Shown here piece after piece: positions 19,673-31,410 of a stretch of DNA of 64,000 bases. A program made the translations under genes and the position numbers. Source of the DNA: Triticum aestivum (Eukaryota; Streptophyta; Magnoliopsida; Poales; Poaceae). The DNA lies in NCBI RefSeq assembly GCF_018294505.1, contig NC_057801.1:198280538-198344537 (forward strand), read 5' to 3'. Position 1 is the first letter of the stretch. Every line of letters begins with the position of its first letter. The notes under the pieces are model-generated. The model made no database searches. It was given only the letters and a program-made list of their open reading frames with translations, and had not been told where the DNA came from.

Positions 19673-22600
19673 AATCCTGCTCGTCCTCGAGTAGGTAAAT
19701 GATAAAAACAGAATTTTTGATGTGGAATGCTACCTAGCATAATTCTCAATGTAATTTTCTTTATTGTGGCATGATTGTTCAGATCCAAATGATTCAAGAT
19801 AAAAGCTTATAAAACATAAAGAATAGTAACACTTCGAAGCATACTAACAAATAATCATGTCCTATCAAAATAGCATAGCCAAAGAAAGCTTATCCCTACA
19901 AAATCATATAGTTAGGCCATGCTTCATTTTCATTACACAAAATACTCCCATCATGCACAACCCCGGTTTCAGCCAAGCAATTGGTTCATACTTTTTAACG
20001 CGCTTCAGCTTTTTCAACTCTCACGCAATACATGAGCGCAAGCCATGGACATAGCACGATGGTGGTATATGGTGGTGGTTGTGAGGACAAAAAGGGAGAA
20101 GATAGTCTCACATCAACTAGGCGCATCAACGGGCTATGGAGATGCCCATCAATAGATATCAATGTGAGTGAGTAGGGATTGCCATGCAACGGATGCACTA
20201 GAGCTATAAATGTATGAAAGCTCAACAAAGGAGACTAAGTGGGTGTGCATCCAACTCGCTTGCTCACGAAGACCTAGGGCATTTTGAGGAAGCCCATCAT
20301 TGGAATATACAAGCCAAGTTCTATAATGAAAAATTCCCACTAGTATATGAAAGTGACAACACAATAGACTCTCTATCATGAAGATCATGGCGCTATTTTG
20401 AAGCACAAGTGTAGAAAAGAGATAGTATCATTGTCCCTTCTCTCTTTTTTTCTCATTTTTTATTTGTCCTTTCTCTTTTTTTATTTGGCCTATCTTTTTT
20501 TTATTTGGTGGGCTCTTTGGCCTCTCTTTTTTTCTTTTTTTTTAAAGTCCGAAGTCTCATCCCGACTTGTGGGGGAATCATAGTCTTCATCATCCTTTCC
20601 TCACTTGGGACAATGCTCTAATAATGAAGATCATCACACTTTTATTAGTTTACAACCTCGAGAATTACAACTCAACACTTAGAACAAAATATGACTCTAT
20701 ATGAATGCCTCCGGCGGTGTACCGGGATATGCAATGAATCAAGAGTGACATGTATGAAAATTATGAAGGTGGCCTTGTCACAAAGACAATGTCAACTACA
20801 TGATCATGCAAAGAGCAATATGACAATGATGGAGTGTGTCATAATAACGGAACGGTGGAAAGTTGCATGGCAATATATCTCGGAATGGCTATGGAAATGC
20901 CATAATAGGTAGGTATGGTGGCTGTTTTGAGGAAGGTAAATAATGGGTGCATGATACCGGCGAAAGTTGTGCGGTATAATAGAGGCTAGCAAAGTGGAAG
21001 GATGAGTGTGCGTATATCCATGGACTCACATTAGTCATAAAGAACTCATATACTTATTGTAAAAATCTACTTGCCCTCGAAGAAAAGTACTACTACGCAT
21101 TCTCCTAGGGGAAGGGTTGGTAGGACTTAACCATCACGCGATCCCGACGTCCACTCATAAGGAAGACAATCAAAAGAGCACCTCATGCAACAAATTTGTC
21201 ACACAACTTTTACCATACGTGCATGCTACGGGACTTGCCAACTTCAACACAAGTATTTCTCAATTTCATAATTATCCACTAGCATGACTCTAACATTACC
21301 ACCTCTATATCTCAAAACAATTATCAAGCATCAAATTGATCCTAGTGTTTTATGCAATTTCTATGATAGTTTTTATTATACCCAACTTGGATGCTCATCA
21401 TTCTAGGACCAAATTTATAACCATAGCAAATACCATGATGTTCTAAAAGACTCTCAAAATGATATAAGTGAACCATGATATGTCAACAATTTCTTCAAAA
21501 CTAATCCACCGCCGTGCTCTAAAAAAATATAAGTGGAGCACTAGAGCAAAAACTATCTAGCTCAAAAGATATAAGTGAAGCACATAGCATATTCAAATAA
21601 ATTCAAATCAAGTGGACTTCTCCCAAAAGGTATGTATAGCAAGGATTATTGTGGAAAACTAAAAAGAAAAGACTAATATCATACAAGACGCTCCAAGCAA
21701 AACACATATCATGTGGCGAATAAAAATATAGCTCCAAGTAAGTTACCGATAAACAAAGACGAAAGAGGGGATGCCTTCCGGGGGCATCCCCAAGCTTAGG
21801 ATTTTGGCTATTCTTGAATATCTTGGGATTCCTTGGGCATCCCCAAGCTTAGGCTCTTGCCACTCCTTATTCCATAGTCCATCAAATCTTTACCCAAAAC
21901 TTGAAACCTTCACAACACAAAACTCAACAGGAAATCTCATAAGCTCCGTTAGTGAAAGAAAGAAAAACCACCACATAAGGTACTGTAATGAACTCATTCT
22001 TTATTTATATTGGTGTTAAACCTACTGTATTTCAAGCTCTATATGGTTCATACCCTTACAAACTAGCCATAGATGCATCAAAATAAGCAAACAGCACACG
22101 AAAAACAGAATCTGTCAAAAACAGAACAGTCTGTAGCAATCTGTAACCCTCGAATACTTATGGAACTCTAAATATACTACCAAAATAGGAATTCCTGGGA
22201 AATGTGTATATTGATCTACAACAAAAAGAATCAACGCAAAATCACGTTCCTGTGAATTACTAAAATTATTTTCATGCGCGCAAAGTTTCTGTTTTTCAGC
22301 AGAATCAAATTAACTATCACCATAGCATATCCTATAGGTTCTACTTGGCACAAACACTAATTAAAACATAAAAACACATAAAAAAGAAGGTAGATGCAAG
22401 AATTTATTACTAAACAGAAACAAAAACAAAAAACACAAATAAAATTGGGTTGCCTCCCAACTAGCGCTATCGTTTAACGCCCCTAGCTAGGCATAAAAGC
22501 AAGGATAGATCTAAGTAGTGCCATCTTTGGCACTCAATTCATAAGCGGCTCGCATGATAGATTCATAAGGTAATTTGACTTTCTTTCTTGGAAAGTGCTC

Positions 22601-22700
22601 CATGCCTTTCCTTAATGGAAAATGGAATCTAATATTCCCTTCCTTCATATCAATAATCGCACCAATCGTTCTAAGGAAAGGTCTACCAAGAATAATAGGG
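19673..22700 (-). other. non-coding 3' half of Athila-type element
   Basis: About 3 kb with no conserved protein. It replaces the region where autonomous relatives carry the polymerase and integrase. It holds a T-rich tract (20430-20555), two internal copies of the polypurine-tract block (21784 and 21837) and TTGCCTCCCAACTAGCGC near 22450, a motif I associate with this Triticeae group. A large ancestral deletion or replacement is the simplest reading. Confidence 0.6.
20430..20555. repeat. T-rich low-complexity tract
   Basis: Runs of T5 to T10 broken by C and G (TCTCTTTTTTT patterns). Translations through it are artefacts. Confidence 0.8.
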
Positions 22701-22716
22701 CAAGAAAGATTGCAAC

Positions 22717-23100
22717 CTATATCAAGAGCGATAAATCTACGGGCACCAAATTTCTATTTGCAACAATGAGAACATCATTGATCCTTCCCATTGGCTTTTT
22801 AATGGTGGAATCCGCAAGGTGCAAATTTAAAGAGAAATCATCAAGATCATGGAAACCTAGAATATCACATAATGTTTTCGGAATCGTGGAAACACTAGCA
22901 CCCAAATCACATAAAGCATAACACTCATGATCTTTAATTTTAATCTTTATAGTAGGTTCCCACTCATAATAAAGTTTTCTAGGTATAGAAACTTCCAAGT
23001 TAAGTTTTTCATCATAAGATTGCATCAAGGCATCAACAATACGTTTGGTAAAGGCTTTATTTTGACTATAAGCATGAGGAGAATTCACAACGGATTGCAA
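22717..23100 (-). pseudogene. Athila-type aspartic protease-like region
   Basis: Retropepsin-like segment that would cut gag polyprotein. Residues 61-75 read YALCDLGASVSTIPK; plant Athila elements use DLGAS in place of the usual DSGA. Upstream KAFTKRIVDAL and downstream LADSTIKKPMG fit the family. It ends at a stop with no polymerase following. Confidence 0.75.
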
Positions 23101-23115
23101 AAAGTAAATACAATA

Positions 23116-24590
23116 TTATAAAGAACAATTATCATAATCAAATTCCTTGAAATCCAAGATAGTGGGTTCAATGTTATTCAAAGTCTTGACCTCTCCAATC
23201 CCACTTTTACCAAATTTAGCATTAAGATCTAAAAACTCCGAATCATTGGGATGCCTTTTAACCAAAGTTGACTCATCTCTAGTCCCATCATTATTAAGAT
23301 TCATATTGCAAAACAAAGATCTATAGGGGACACATCAATAACTTTAAGTTCTTCATCATTACTTTCATGGAAACTAGAAGAACACACTTTTATATAGCAA
23401 TCTTTCTTAGCACGCAATCTAGTGGTTCTTTCTTTGCACTCATCAATGGAAATTCTCATAGCTTTGAGATACTCATTAATATCATGCTTAGGAGGAGTAG
23501 ATCTAAGTTTCAAAGAATCAACATCAAGAGAGAGTCTATCAACGTTCCTAGCCAAATCATCAACTTTGAGCAATTTTTCTTCAAGCAAGGCATTAAAATT
23601 CTTTTGAGAGATCATAAATTCTTTCACACTATTCTCAAAATCAGAGGGCATCTTATTAAAATTACCATAAGAATTATTGTAGGAGTTTCCATAATTATTA
23701 GAGGAATTACTAGGGAATGGTCTAGGATTAAAGTTTCCTCTATAAGCATTGTTTCCAAAACTATTCCTACCAACAAAATTCACATCCATTGATTAATTAT
23801 TATTTTCAATCAAAGTAGACAAAGGCATATCATTGGGATCAATAGGAGCACTCTTAGTAGCAAACAATTTCATAAGTTCATCCATCTTTCCACTCAAAAC
23901 ATTAATTTCTTCTATAGGATGCACTTTTTTACTAGTAGATCTTTCGGTGTGCCATTGAGAATAATTAGCCATAATATTATCAAGGAGTTTTGTAGCTTCT
24001 CCTAAGGTGATTTCCATAAACGTGCCTCCCGCGGCCGAATGTAAAAGATTTCTAGAAGCAAAATTCAATCGGGCATAAAAAATTTGTATGATCATCCATA
24101 AATTCAAACCATGAGTAGGGCAATTGTGAATCATCAATTTCAACATTTCCCAAGATTGGGCAACATGCTCATGACCAAGTTGTTTAAAATTCATAATATC
24201 ATTCCTAAGAGTGATGATCTTAGCGGGAGGAAAATACTTAGAGATAAAATCATCTTTGCACTTCTTCCACGAATCAATACTATTCTTAGGCAAAGACTAA
24301 AACCAAACTTTAGCACGATCTCTAAGTGAAAACGGAAATAACTTCAATTTGACAATATCATTATCCGTATCTTTCTTCTTTTGCATCTCACACAAATCGA
24401 TAAAGTTGTTTAGATGGGTAGCGGCATCTTCACTAGGAAGGTCGGCGAATTGATCTTTCATAACAAGATTCAGCAAAGCAGTATTGATTTCACAAGACTC
24501 AACATCATTAAGATGAGCAATTGGAGTACTAAGGAAATCATTATTATTGGTATTGGAGAAATCACACAATTTGGTATTATCTTGCGCCAT
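23116..24590 (-). pseudogene. Athila-type gag
   Basis: Capsid-like protein. ATG at 24590-24588 starts MAQDNTKLCDF. The conserved gag core contains DAATHLNNFIDLCEM, LFPFSLRDRAKVWF, KYFPPAK and ESWEMLKLMIHNCPTHGL-like sequence. A TAG near 24297 and two stops near 23790 lie in the same frame; a frame change occurs near 23310. An Asn-rich segment follows (NNYGNSYNNSYGNFNK). Decayed but recognisable from end to end. Confidence 0.85.
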
Positions 24591-24780
24591 GGCGACAAGT
24601 AATCCAACACACAAGCAAAAAGGCAAACGAAAGAGAGAGGAGATTGGGAAAGAGAGGGGAATAAAATGACAAGGGTGAAGTGGGGGAGAGGAAAACGAGA
24701 GGCAAATGGCAAATAATGTAAATGCGAGGGAGATGAGTTTGTGATGGGTACTTGGTATGTCTTGACTTGAGCGAAGACCT

Positions 24781-24797
24781 CCCCGGCAATGGCGCCA
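24781..24797 (-). other. primer-binding site, tRNA-Asp type
   Basis: Minus-strand TGGCGCCATTGCCGGGG, eleven bases inside the 5' LTR end. It is complementary to the 3' end of plant tRNA-Asp as I recall it (TGGCGCCGTTGCCGGGG) with one difference. Confidence 0.75.
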
Positions 24798-24808
24798 GAA
24801 ATCCTTCT

Positions 24809-26327
24809 TGCTATGTCTTGAGCTTGCTTTGGTTTTCCTTCAAGAGGAAAGGGTGATGCAGCAATAGTAGCGTAAGTATTTCCCTCAGTTTTTGAGAACC
24901 AAGGAATCAATCCGGTAGGAGGCTCCTCAAAAGTCCCACGCACCTACACAAACAAACAATGAACTCGCAACCAACGCAATAAAGGGGTTGTCAATCCCTT
25001 CACGACCACTTGCAAAAGTGAGATCTGATAGAGATAGTATGATAAGATAAATATATTTTTGGTATTTTATAATATAGATTGGACCCGGGGGCCATAGGTT
25101 TCACTAGTGGCTTCTCTCAAGATAGCATAAGTATTACGGTGGGTGAACAAATTATTGTCGAGCGATTGATAGAAAAGTGAATAATTATGAGATTATCTAG
25201 GCATGATCATGTATATAGGCATCACGTCCGTGACAAGTAGACCGACTCCTGCCTGCATCTACTACTACTACTCCACACATCAACCGCTATCCAGCATGCA
25301 TCTAGAGTATTAAGTTCATAAAGAACAAAGTAACACATTAAGAAAGATGACATGATGTAGACGGATAAACTCATGCAATATGATATAAACCCCATCTTTT
25401 TATCCTCGATGGCAACAATACAATACGTGCCTTGCTGCCCTGCTGTCACTGGGAAAGGACACCGCAAGATTGAACCCAAATCTAAGCACTTCTCCCATTG
25501 CAAGAAAGATCAATCTAGTAGGCCAAACCAAACTAATAATTCGAAGAGACTTGCAAAGATAAGTTAATCACACATAAAAGAATTCAGAGGAGATTAAAAT
25601 ATTTCTCATAAATAAACTTGATCATAAACCCACAATTCATTGGATCTCGACAAACACACCGAAAAAGAGTTACATCGAATAGATCTCCGAGAAGATCAAG
25701 GAGAACATGGTATTGAGACTCAAAGAGAGAAAAGAAGCCATCTAGCTATAACTATGGACCCGAAGCTCTGTGGTAAAGTACTCACAACTCATCAGAGAGG
25801 CTATGGTGTTGATGTAGAAGCCCTCTGTGGTTGATTCCCCCTCTGGCGGAGCGCCGGTGAAGGCTCCAAGATGGGATCTCGCGGATACAGAAGGTTATGG
25901 TGGTGGAAATAGTTTTTCGTGGTCGCCCCTGATGTTCTCGGGGTTCATGGGTATATATAGGAGTAAGAAGTAGGTCAGTGGTCGCCCGAGAGGCCCACGA
26001 GATAGGGGGCGCGCCCAGTAGCGGGGGGCGCCCTCCACCCTCGTGGCTTCTTCGATTGCTTCTTGACTTGCACTCCAAGTCCTCTGGATCACGTTTATTC
26101 CAATAAGATCGGTCCCGAAGGTTTCATTCCGTTTGGACTCTGTTTGGTATTCCTTTTCTTCGAAACACTGAAATAGGCAAAAAACAGCAAGACGGGCTGG
26201 GCCTCCGGTTAGTAGGTTAGTCCCAAAAATGATATAAAAGTGTAAAGTAAAGCCCATAAACATCCAAAAACGGGTAATATAATAGCATGGAACAATCAAA
26301 AATTATAGATACGTTGGAGACGTATCA
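24809..26327 (-). repeat. 5' LTR of Athila-type element
   Basis: 1519 bp, minus-strand start TGATACGTCTCC at 26327, end TAGCA at 24809. A minus-strand TATA-like site lies at 25951-25959. It has lost about 55 bases near 25080 relative to the other LTR. Confidence 0.9.
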
Positions 26328-26332
26328 TTGTC
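26328..26332. repeat. target site duplication, right (TTGTC)
   Basis: Perfect partner of 18093-18097. Confidence 0.9.
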
Positions 26333-26366
26333 TTCGGAAGAAGTCATCCCCCACACCATTTCTGAA

Positions 26367-26612
26367 CTAATCTACCGTGATCTCCTGCATATTGCAAATG
26401 CTATACAACACAGGGTATTTCTCGTCCATAGGAGGCTCATCATGTAAGGAATCCTTCCACACCCTGGCAAGATTGCCCGAATTCGTAACCACTTTACGAC
26501 CGGCCAAATAATATTCTTTGACTTTCATAATAGCCTTCCAAATAGGGGAATCACTAAATCTGCTTTTGACCGAGGTTATCATATCTTTTTTCAAATATTT
26601 CGCCCGGATCAT
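26367..26612 (-). pseudogene. LINE ORF2, post-RT segment
   Basis: Contains FSDSPIWKAIMKVKEYYLAG and VWKDSLHDEPPMDEKYPVLY, the conserved post-RT stretch of plant L1 proteins that normally precedes the zinc domain. Ends 35 bases before the LTR insertion point. Confidence 0.7.
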
Positions 26613-26630
26613 CGCTTGCCACAGCCCTTG

Positions 26631-27359
26631 CTATGTTTCCAGCTTCCACCACCACTTGGTGAGTAGGCTGATGTTTTGCTTTCGGAGGTCTTTCATCCCT
26701 AGTCCTCCTTTGCTTTTAGACCTAAAGATTCTGGTCCATTTAACCAGGTGATATCTCTTGCGACCCTCATGTTCTTGACAAAAGAAGTGTTTATGGTGTT
26801 TGTCCAGTTTTTCAATGACCCTATTAAGCAGAAGAAACATGGACATATAAAAATATATGATGCTAGTAAGGGAGGAATTAAGAAGGATAAGTCTCCCTCC
26901 TGAGGAGGCCGCATTGCCTATCCAATACTCGCAGCAGCGCAGAAATCTTTCATCAGCAAAGTTCCAGTGCAGGCTACAAAGGGTCGAATAGCTGACTGGC
27001 ACACCCAAATATTTCATTGGGAAATGACCAATCTCACAGTTAAACGGGTCTGCATAGAAGGCTAGTGTATCATCATCCCCTCCAACACATAGGATTTTGC
27101 TTTTTAGGAAATTAATTTTAAGCCCTGACATGAGTTCAAAGATATAAAGCAATAGCTTCAGGTTAACAACAGCTTTCTTATCATGCTCTAGGCAAATGAT
27201 AGTGTCATCTGCAGATTGAAGGACGGCTACCCCATCTTTGATAAGGTCCGAAGCCAATCCAGTAAGAAGCTTTTCTTTCTGTGCATTGCGGATCATTTTT
27301 GACAATGTCTCAACTGCCAGGTTAAAGAGAAAAGGGGAGTGGCGGTCGCCTTGATGCAC
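26631..27359 (-). pseudogene. LINE reverse transcriptase, palm and thumb
   Basis: HQGDRHSPFLFNLAVETLSK and AVLQSADDTIICLEHD are RT motifs; the usual YADD box reads SADD. PMKYLGVPVS, conserved after the catalytic site, is present. Primes DNA synthesis at the nicked target in active elements. A gap or frameshift separates it from the upstream RT half. Confidence 0.85.
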
Positions 27360-27535
27360 CCCCTTGTAGCTCTAGAAATAGGGGCCTTTTTCATTATTCA
27401 GTTTGACACTGACAGTGCCATTGTGAAGAATATTTTTAATCCAGCCACACCATGATGTACCAAAGCCTCGGTCTCGATGACACTCTAGGAGGAACTCCCA
27501 ATCAATTTTGTCATAGGCTTTTTCATAGTCTACTT

Positions 27536-27937
27536 TTAGCACCACTCCAACTCTTTTTTTCTGATGTGTATGGTGTAGTCTTCATGTAATGTAAGGATAC
27601 CATCCATGATGTTTCTGTGCTTAATGAAAGCATTTTGATGTTTGCTAATCAATTTATCAGCAAAAATCGCCACCCGGTTATCCAAAACCTTGGTGATAAG
27701 CTTATAAGGACATCTTAGGAGACAGATGGGGCGGTACTGTTGTATTTTCTTTTCTCCTTTCATCTTTGGAATAAGTGTAATCACCCCATAGTTTAGATAG
27801 GCTATGTCAAGCTTGTTCAAATGAAAAGCTTCGAACAAGCGCATGATGTCACTCTTGACAAAATCCCAACAGTGCATATAAAACTCTGCCGGAATGTTAT
27901 CCGGCCCTGGTGCACGATTACATCCCATCCCAAACAA
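27536..27937 (-). pseudogene. LINE reverse transcriptase, fingers
   Basis: RAPGPDNIPAEFY, VITLIPKMKG, YRPICLLRCPYKLITKVLDNR and HQNAFIKHRNIMDGIL are the N-terminal RT blocks of plant LINEs, in correct order. The usual Ser-Leu in the YRPISL block is altered. Confidence 0.85.
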
Positions 27938-28089
27938 CGCCTTTTCACCTCTTCTTTTGTGAATTTACTCGTGAGTAGGATGTTATCCTCCTCATTGAGC
28001 TTTTCTTCTTCAGAACAGGTTTCAGGGGATAAGTGGAACATGTTGCCCCTGGCCGGGCCAAACAGTTCCTTGTAGTAAGAGGTTGCATG

Positions 28090-28744
28090 TTATAGCAGGT
28101 TTTGCGTGCCCTCAATGGTCACCTCCCCCGCTGCGAACGAGCAAATAGTATTTTTCCTCTTCCTACCATTTGCAACCCTATGATAGAAAGCTGTGTTACG
28201 GTCTCCTTTGAGCAGCCATCGCTCGTTGGAATGTTGTAACCAGAACAGTTCTTCAATAACTAGAAGGCCATTCAACTCCGCACACAAGGAGGTCCTTTCT
28301 TCACAAACTTCTGGATCAAGGGGACCACTTTCTTCCAACCTCTCAATTCTCTCTAATTATTCTTTAATATGCTCTAGCATGTCCAAAGGAGTCAGCCCCC
28401 CATCCCTTGAAGTATTTCTTGATATGCTTGGGTTTGATATTCAAGATATCTATGGGATCCTCAGAATTCACAGGTTGCTCCCATATATTCTTAGCTTTGA
28501 TATAAAAATCTTCATTCTTGAGCCAGGTCAGCTCAAATCTAAACTCCCGATTATGAGAAGGGCCTGTTTTCACAGGTTCCATGGTCATGAGCAATGGGTT
28601 GTGATCTGAGGTATCTCTCACCAGCTTACGAACAGATACCGAAGGGAATAAGTCCTCCCACTCAAAATTCATAAGGATTCTGTCTAATTTCTCCAAAGTA
28701 GGATGCTTCTGCTTATTGGACCACGTGTACTTCCCCCCTCCCAT
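28090..28744 (-). pseudogene. LINE endonuclease C-terminus and linker
   Basis: GGGKYTWSNKQKHPTLEKLD and SDHNPLLMTME are the last two blocks of the apurinic-type endonuclease that nicks target DNA. WLLKGDRNTAFYHRVANGRK (28150-28240) is the conserved linker before RT. Split by a stop at about 28340. Confidence 0.8.
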
Positions 28745-29210
28745 ATAAATCTCTCTTAAATTCAGGGATTGAATAACAGAATTAAACTTGTCTATGTAGT
28801 GAGAAATGGGTCACGTTTTTGTTTTTCTCCTCACTGTTTTGTAAGATATTGAAATCACCGCCCACTATATAGGGGACATGGATATGGGAACAAGTAGTAT
28901 CTAGCTCATTTAGAAATTCATCCTTCCTATCATCCTGAGCTGCCCCATAAACCACTACAAGAGCCCAGACGCATTTGTTTTTAACATCATAGATGTTAGC
29001 TTGAAGAAGGAAGCTACCAAGTACCCAGGATATAATTTCAAGGGTTTCTTTCTTGATACCACACAGGATGCCACCTGACTTGCCAATAGAGGGAGTCTAG
29101 TTCCAGATATATCTATCCAAGGGGTCCACCTTCCTTAAAAATTTAGGAGAGAATTTTTCTTCATAGTTTCTTGAAGGTCTATAAAGTCTAGGGAATTATC
29201 TCTTATTAAA
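28745..29210 (-). pseudogene. LINE endonuclease N-terminal region, heavily broken
   Basis: No long frame, but this is where the N-terminal endonuclease blocks belong and the spacing is about right. Short stretches in different frames give the expected hydrophobic pattern. Frameshifts and stops are frequent. Confidence 0.5.
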
Positions 29211-30150
29211 TCAGAGAAGCAGGTAGTCATTCCTTTCTTTCCTGCTCCTCTGCAATTCCAAAACATTCCATTCATTTAATAACACTGTTTTTCCCCTTCT
29301 GGTAATCCTACTACGAGGCAGAGTAGGATTACCCTCTTTTTTCATTAAGGAAGCACCATTTTTCTGACTCCTGGTCACAGGTTTGGATATCACCACATTA
29401 TTTTTCTTATCCCTCTTCTTTCTGGATTTAACAACAGTAAAATTCTCTTCTTCTATATCATTTTCATCACCCCACCTCCAATTCTTTCTGGATCTCCACA
29501 TTATTATTATCCTCTTTCTTTTCCTCCTGAGGTTCTCTATTACGACATTTTTCAAGTTCTCTCAAAACATCAATGCAAGAAAAATCAGTATCAGGAATGT
29601 CAACACCCATTTTAACCGCCCTAAGAATCAAATCAGGATTAGATAGAGATTCAAAAGAGTTTGGGCTATTGTGAGTACCTTCCATATTTCTCTTCTTCAT
29701 TGCTGCCACAACTTTTTCCTCCACCCTCTCCATTTTGTCCTGCACATTACGCAAACTGAAGCGAAGGTTCTCTTCGGTGACTAGAGGAGGAGTAGGAATC
29801 ACCTCATCTTTCACCGCATCATCAGGCATTTCCACTCTATAATTGTTGCCCCCACCCAGCCTGTCTTGTTTGTATTCAGCCATCTCATTCACCTGTGTGG
29901 ATGACCTCAGAACATCAGAGTAGGATTTTAGCCCATTCTTAGGTAAATGAGTAACAGATTTTCTGCCATTGTTAAGGATACTTACACTCTCCTCTCTCAG
30001 GTTCTGTTCTTGAGCCATAGTATTGATCAACAGAGTAGTGTGCAAGGAGTCATCGGATTCAACACTTTTCTGTGACTCCCAAATGATGTCCTGCTTCTCT
30101 CCCTTGGACATGGAAGGGGCCTGCCCAAGTCCGGGAGAGAAACTGTTCAT
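29211..30150 (-). pseudogene. LINE variable charged region
   Basis: Two frames (30150-29467 and 29555-29211) encode an acidic then Lys/Arg-rich sequence (KKRDKKNNVVISKPVTRS), typical of the disordered tail between the ORF1 core and ORF2 of plant LINEs. No defined domain. Confidence 0.55.
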
Positions 30151-30269
30151 CTTAGCTCCAGGAACCTCTTGCTTAGTCCCCTCTTTTTACACATTCTGAT
30201 TAGGCTTCTGAGATATCTCCACTATTTTTTTTCTCTCTGTTAGGATCTCTAGCCAAAACTTGCTCCACT

Positions 30270-31401
30270 TCATAGAAAAATCATAAAATGCCCTCCTAGT
30301 ACTACCTCAACAACAACAGGGATTTCATCAATGTTTCTGCACCCCATTTTAACACGAACGGAGCTAGGGCGATGCAGAGTTGCATCGTCTATTTCAAGAG
30401 GAACACCTACCAAAGATGTAACATAAGCCATGTTTCTTTCGCTTCTCTTGTCCAGAGGAACGTTACTGACTCTCACCCAGGCTACATCCATGACCCCCTT
30501 GGCCCCCACAATAGATGACCACTGTGTGGCATGAATCACTGCCCCACTTTTCTTAAGAGTGACTTTTCCCACATAACACATTTGTGCCACTGATATGGGA
30601 TTAGGAAACCTCGAAACAAAGACTCCAGGGCCAATAGCATGAGCCGAACAGCGTCGACCCGTAGCCAAGTAATCACTAAGATCGAGCTCCATTTGGCGAG
30701 TCGATGTTCCCCTTCTATGATAGTAAAAACAATACTATTGGCCCTCTCCTTCACCTGACTAGCAGTACAAGAATCATGTATGTAGTAGAAGCCATGTCCT
30801 CTTGATTGGAAAGCACACATAGGGGCAATGCACTCCCAAGGAAGGAATTCAACACAAACAGATACAAGACGACCTAATTTGTTGCAGCGTTCACAGAAAG
30901 CTTGCGGGCATCGCGCAGGAGGATGCTCAGGAGACTTGCAAATGGGACAGAGATCAGGATTCTTGGTAGGGTGCACCTGATTTTTCTTCCTATGAGGGTG
31001 CTACTGCGGTGGAGGGGCGTGTTGTTCCGCACTGACGCCACCCGAGCCCGACGACGCCTGTGCCTTCTGCACCCAGATCCCTCCGTCATAGATCTCGCGA
31101 CGCCTCCCCGGAGCTCCTCCCACCTGGATGTGTCATCCGACGCCGATGCAGCCTTGGACGAGTTGGAGTTGGAGTTGGTGTGGCCCCCGTTGTCGTCGTG
31201 CCGCCATGAGAACTTGATCCTCTCACCCCCGCGGCCGTTGCCGCGCACGGGGATCTGACCCATCCCTCGACCAGCTCTTCCCCCTCCAGTCGCCTCATGC
31301 CGATCTCCATGATAGCCGCGTCCTCCCTCCGTCGCCATGGGAGAGTAGGCGGCCATCGCAGCGAAGGATCTCGAGTCTCCCCCACCTTGCCTCTCCACCA
31401 C
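30270..31401 (-). pseudogene. LINE ORF1, gag-like RNA-binding protein
   Basis: Three overlapping frames in order: a Gly/Arg-rich N-terminus (31401-30874), a zinc-knuckle stretch CPICKSPEHPPARCPQAFC (near 30930), and a DUF4283-like region (30692-30270: WVRVSNVPLDKRS, VGVPLEIDDATL). ORF1 of plant L1 elements binds element RNA. At least two frameshifts separate the parts. Confidence 0.65.
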
Positions 31402-31410
31402 CCAAATGAC

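Larger units (their letters stand above)
18098..26327 (-). mobile_element. Athila-type LTR retrotransposon, non-autonomous (Fatima-like)
   Basis: Two LTRs (18098-19657 and 24809-26327) bracket 5151 bp. In minus-strand sense: 5' LTR, tRNA-Asp-type primer site, gag, protease-like region, about 3 kb without coding, polypurine tract, 3' LTR. Reverse transcriptase, RNase H and integrase are absent. The gag and the DLGAS protease motif are of the Athila group; the TGATACGTCTCC terminus recalls the Triticeae family Fatima, unverified. Inserted in a LINE with TTGTC duplication. LTRs differ at about a dozen of the first 260 aligned bases (counted by eye) and by indels, so the insertion is not recent. 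Confidence 0.9.
26333..31410 (-). mobile_element. L1-type LINE, 5' and central segment
   Basis: Minus-strand order is nucleic-acid-binding ORF1 (about 31401-30270), variable region, endonuclease C-terminus (28744-28364), reverse transcriptase (27937-26631) and the start of the C-terminal region, cut at the TTGTC duplication. The remainder is at 17031-18092. The 5' boundary is estimated from the end of coding similarity. ACTCTGT occurs at 17016-17022 and at 31409-31415, near both ends, but is too short and too far from the poly(A) tail to call a target duplication. Confidence 0.8.
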
